NCBI GenBank assembly: GCA_022842065.1
Contig: JALHQH010000018.1
Coordinates: 99,692-163,691 of the forward strand
Reading direction: 5' to 3'
Source: Caldilineaceae bacterium
GTDB taxonomy: Bacteria > Chloroflexota > Anaerolineae > Caldilineales > Caldilineaceae
DNA length: 64,000 nt
The notes beneath the pieces were generated by a model. That model worked only from the letters and a program-made list of their open reading frames with translations, ran no database searches and was not told where the DNA came from. Below are positions 61,636 to 64,000 of the stretch, piece after piece. The translations under genes and the position numbers were made by a program. Within the stretch, counting starts at the first letter, position 1; the number at the start of each line of letters is the position of its first letter.

Positions 61636-61875
61636 CACTGTCAGCCAAGTTTTGATGGTTTAGCATTCGAATTAGTCACTCCGTGACTAATTCGAATGCT
61701 AAACTGAAGTCAAGTTGAGAACCGGAGTTTTGCTGGCTAACGGGATCGCGTGCGTCGCACTGACCGCCAACTGTTTCCAGTCCGCTAGATTCTTTGGTCA
61801 GTGCGACGCACGCTGACCGAAACTAGGGGTTTCATTCTGATTTGAGTATAAACCATCAAAACTTGGCTGACAGTG
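61636..61875. repeat. Long palindrome split by an inserted element
   Basis: Left arm 61636-61679, loop tcc, right arm 61683-61703 continuing at 61849-61875. Removing the 148-bp insert gives two perfect 44-nt arms (cactgtcagccaagttttga...). taaa is present at both junctions. The rest of the 61574-61996 gap has no gene. Confidence 0.92.
61703..61851. mobile_element. 148-bp palindromic element, copy 2
   Basis: Matches 30333-30480 with one substitution and one T-run indel. It is inserted in the right arm of the palindrome at 61636-61875. Internal 16-bp perfect stem as in copy 1. No coding capacity; a transposase would act in trans. Confidence 0.92.
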
Positions 61876-61996
61876 TAGTAGTGATAATTTGTACAATTGC
61901 AGGAGCGCTTACAGGCAAAGGGCGCAAAGCTTGTTAGCCTACAGCCGTTTGTACCACTCAACTCGAGCAGTGCGCGATGATAGGAGTACAACAGCA

Positions 61997-63106
61997 ATGG
62001 GTGTAAGTACATTCGTGTTTTTTGGCATTGGTCTAGTGCTTTTGATCTTTGGTGCCGAAGTATTGGTCCGCGGGGCATCACGCTTGGCGATCGCAGCCGG
62101 CATTTCCCCCTTGGTCATCGGCCTGACGGTAGTCGCCTTTGGGACCAGCGCCCCAGAGCTCGCCGTCAGCGTCCAATCGGCATTACAAGGGGAGGCGGAT
62201 ATCGCATTGGGCAATGTGATTGGCAGCAACATTGCTAATATTTTGTTGATCCTTGGGGTATCGGCGCTCGTGGCACCATTATTGGTTGCCGCGCAATTAG
62301 TGCGGTTTGATGTACCATTAATGGTGATCAGTTCGATGCTCCTTTATCTGTTAGGAATGGATGGCCAGTTGAGTCGCCTTGATGGGGCGTTACTCTTTGT
62401 GGGCGTGGTGGCCTATACCGTCTGGCTGATCCGTCAGAGCCGTAAAGAAAGTAAGGCCGTGCAGGCGGAATTTGCGGAGGAGTATGGGCCACCACCGGCA
62501 GCGCAGGGTCGTTATACTTTGTTAATCAACCCAGGTATGATGGTCGCCGGTTTGGCGATGCTCGTCCTGGGTGCCCAGTGGTTAGTTGGCAGCGCAGAGA
62601 TCATGGCACGGTGGTGGGGGATCAGTGAGCTGATCATCGGCTTGACGGTCGTTGCAGTGGGCACATCATTACCCGAAATCGCCACATCGATTATTGCCGT
62701 CTATCGCGGGGAGCGTGATATTGCCGTGGGCAACGCCGTGGGCAGTAACATTTTCAATCTACTTTCGGTCCTCGGCATTACTAGTTTGGTTGCGCCCAAT
62801 GGGATCGGGGTACCGGCTGCGGCGTTGGCCTTTGATCTACCAATCATGATTGCGGTTGCCATTGCTTGTCTGCCGATCTTTTACACCGGTAATCTCATTG
62901 CGCGCTGGGAAGGTGGGCTCTTTGTAGCTTACTACCTCGCTTATATTGCCTATATCGTCTTCGATGCCGCCCAGCATGATGCCTTGCCCTTGTACAGTAC
63001 CACTATGGCGATCTTTGTCCTACCGCTGACCGCGCTGGGGCTGATCTTTGCCTTAGTGCGCGAGGTACGTCTACGGCGCGCGGAGATTTTCCCCGTTAAC
63101 TCTTGA
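61997..63106 (+). CDS. Calcium/sodium antiporter, copy 2
   Basis: 369 residues from the ATG at 61997 (TAGGAG upstream; the longer frame starts in unsupported sequence). Same CaCA architecture as 59119: alpha-1 GISPLVIGLTVVAFGTSAPE and GNVIGSNIANILLILG; alpha-2 LIIGLTVVAVGTSLPEIATS and GNAVGSNIFNLLSVLG. The two are clearly a local duplication, with the loop near 150-170 (PPPAAQGRY) the main difference. Its own promoter must lie after the palindrome cluster. Confidence 0.94.
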   Translation: MGVSTFVFFGIGLVLLIFGAEVLVRGASRLAIAAGISPLVIGLTVVAFGTSAPELAVSVQSALQGEADIALGNVIGSNIANILLILGVSALVAPLLVAAQLVRFDVPLMVISSMLLYLLGMDGQLSRLDGALLFVGVVAYTVWLIRQSRKESKAVQAEFAEEYGPPPAAQGRYTLLINPGMMVAGLAMLVLGAQWLVGSAEIMARWWGISELIIGLTVVAVGTSLPEIATSIIAVYRGERDIAVGNAVGSNIFNLLSVLGITSLVAPNGIGVPAAALAFDLPIMIAVAIACLPIFYTGNLIARWEGGLFVAYYLAYIAYIVFDAAQHDALPLYSTTMAIFVLPLTALGLIFALVREVRLRRAEIFPVNS

Positions 63107-63261
63107 TGCAATCGCCGGCGTGGACGCCAGTTACCCTGGCCATCAAGCGCAAAGCAGAGCCATTGCAAATTAGATATACCAGCGGTTCTCATCATTTAGC
63201 ATTTTCGACACGAGTAAAAATGTTAAATGATGACAGAGCCGAGTATAAAGATCGGTATTAA

Positions 63262-63308
63262 TGCGGGTGCTGTACCAGGGGCGTTATTTCCTGGATACAG
63301 TACCCGCA
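63262..63308 (+). terminator. Terminator-like hairpin after antiporter copy 2
   Basis: Stem tgcgggtgctgta...ccagg with cctggatacagtacccgca, followed by CTGTTTT. A second, longer AT-rich hairpin (63189-63233, tcatcattta/taaatgatga) lies before it. The gap 63107-63471 holds no other feature; gtatactattaac at 63411 may be the -10 of the next gene. Confidence 0.55.
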
Positions 63309-63471
63309 CTGTTTTCCAAGGATTGTGACGCACTTTGTCCTGTACCAGTATCCAGAACATAATAACTTATTTTGTAAGGTTGTGTGACTCAACATCTTGA
63401 TTGATATGCGGTATACTATTAACTACATGGTAAGTCGGTTGACGAAACATTGCACTCACAAGGCAAACGCT

Positions 63472-64000
63472 ATGCGCTTTCCCGCTGACATCCAAATTGA
63501 TACACCACGACGGGTCTGGCTTGCGGTCCTAGCCATGACAGTGATAACCATAGTAACATCACTACTAGTGACGGGTGTTGTCCTTGGGCTATCTGGGATA
63601 ACCAATATTGTCATGGCCTATCTGATTGCGGGGATGGTCCCTCTGCTTGCAGTGCCGCCGGTGATCTATGTCATTGCGCGCACAGCCTACCAGTTGCACC
63701 AAAAGCAGGCAGAGCTATGGCGCCTGGTGCAGACCGATGATCTGACTGGGCTGCTTAATCGGCGCGCTTTTTTTGAGCGCGGCCATGATGCAATGATTGC
63801 CGTCAACGGCGCAACACCACGGGCGGCCTTACTATTACTGGATGCCGATGAGTTTAAGCAGATTAACGATACATTAGGGCATGTGGCTGGGGATGAAGCA
63901 TTGCGCTATCTGGCCCAGGCCATTCGCAGTTGTGCGGCACCGACCGATGTGGTTGCCCGTTTTGGTGGTGATGAATTTGCGGTTCTCCGCGCCAACGCGA
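63472..64000 (+). CDS. Diguanylate cyclase, GGDEF domain (partial at window end)
   Basis: 176 residues are visible and the frame stays open. From the ATG at 63472: two TM helices (about 16-40 and 48-70), a short linker, then a GGDEF domain starting DDLTGLLNRRAFF (about 89-101). LLLLDADEFKQINDTLGHVA gives the metal-binding Asp, and GGDEF is at about 164-168, so the active site is intact. It makes cyclic di-GMP at the membrane. Whether an I-site or other domains follow cannot be seen. Confidence 0.9.
   Translation, partial: MRFPADIQIDTPRRVWLAVLAMTVITIVTSLLVTGVVLGLSGITNIVMAYLIAGMVPLLAVPPVIYVIARTAYQLHQKQAELWRLVQTDDLTGLLNRRAFFERGHDAMIAVNGATPRAALLLLDADEFKQINDTLGHVAGDEALRYLAQAIRSCAAPTDVVARFGGDEFAVLRANA

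Overview
The window reads as a chromosomal segment of a Chloroflexota bacterium, probably of the Anaerolineae/Caldilineae/Ardenticatenia side; no 16S or other marker is present, so this placement is inference. It rests on a near-complete alternative complex III (act) locus, a 2-oxoacid:ferredoxin oxidoreductase pair, secreted proteins with Ala/Pro/Thr-rich linkers and lipoboxes, moderately high GC, and intergenic spaces packed with palindromic repeats. The window opens inside an intergenic tandem array and ends inside a diguanylate cyclase gene. No rRNA, tRNA or CRISPR array was seen.

Layout. 0.2-2.6 kb: two peptide/nickel-type ABC permeases plus an unknown protein. 2.7-7.4 kb: an AAA-ATPase/nuclease protein, a CocE-type hydrolase and a PlsC acyltransferase. 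7.7-9.5 kb: a secreted fusion of Cu,Zn superoxide dismutase with a PQQ-type sugar dehydrogenase. 9.6-18.8 kb, mostly minus strand: isochorismatase-like hydrolase, korAB, a GntR/FadR regulator, an M20 amidohydrolase, a secreted beta-helix protein and a solo TnpB element. 19-23 kb: a UDG-like protein with no cysteine and an acyl-CoA synthetase-GNAT fusion. 22.9-33.5 kb: respiratory block with a lipoprotein cytochrome, actA, actB, an actC-actD fusion, a GNAT gene, two inserted repeats, actE, actF and a duplicated-haem-domain cytochrome. 33.8-42.2 kb: an SH3/propeller protein facing a TetR-MFP-RND efflux operon. 42.3-50.6 kb: a VapBC-like pair, a second PQQ-type dehydrogenase, an SLC13-type transporter, a hybrid histidine kinase, a GNAT and a nucleoside hydrolase. 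50.9-55.7 kb: a MacB-like permease, HlyD adaptor and second SH3/propeller protein with no ATPase. 56-63 kb: DEAD-box helicase, SpoU/TrmH methyltransferase, and two paralogous Ca/Na antiporters flanking an amidase whose serine nucleophile position is glycine.

Function together. The act genes should move electrons from quinol to periplasmic carriers; the neighbouring cytochromes are candidate acceptors, and the two PQQ-type dehydrogenases are candidate periplasmic electron sources. Two separate export systems are each linked to an SH3/propeller protein or a TetR regulator. 

Non-coding architecture is the most unusual trait. Many gene gaps carry self-complementary DNA, including three dispersed repeat families with two or more copies in the window. 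The clearest case is a 148-bp element whose second copy (61703-61851) interrupts an otherwise perfect 44-bp-arm palindrome, which records an insertion event.
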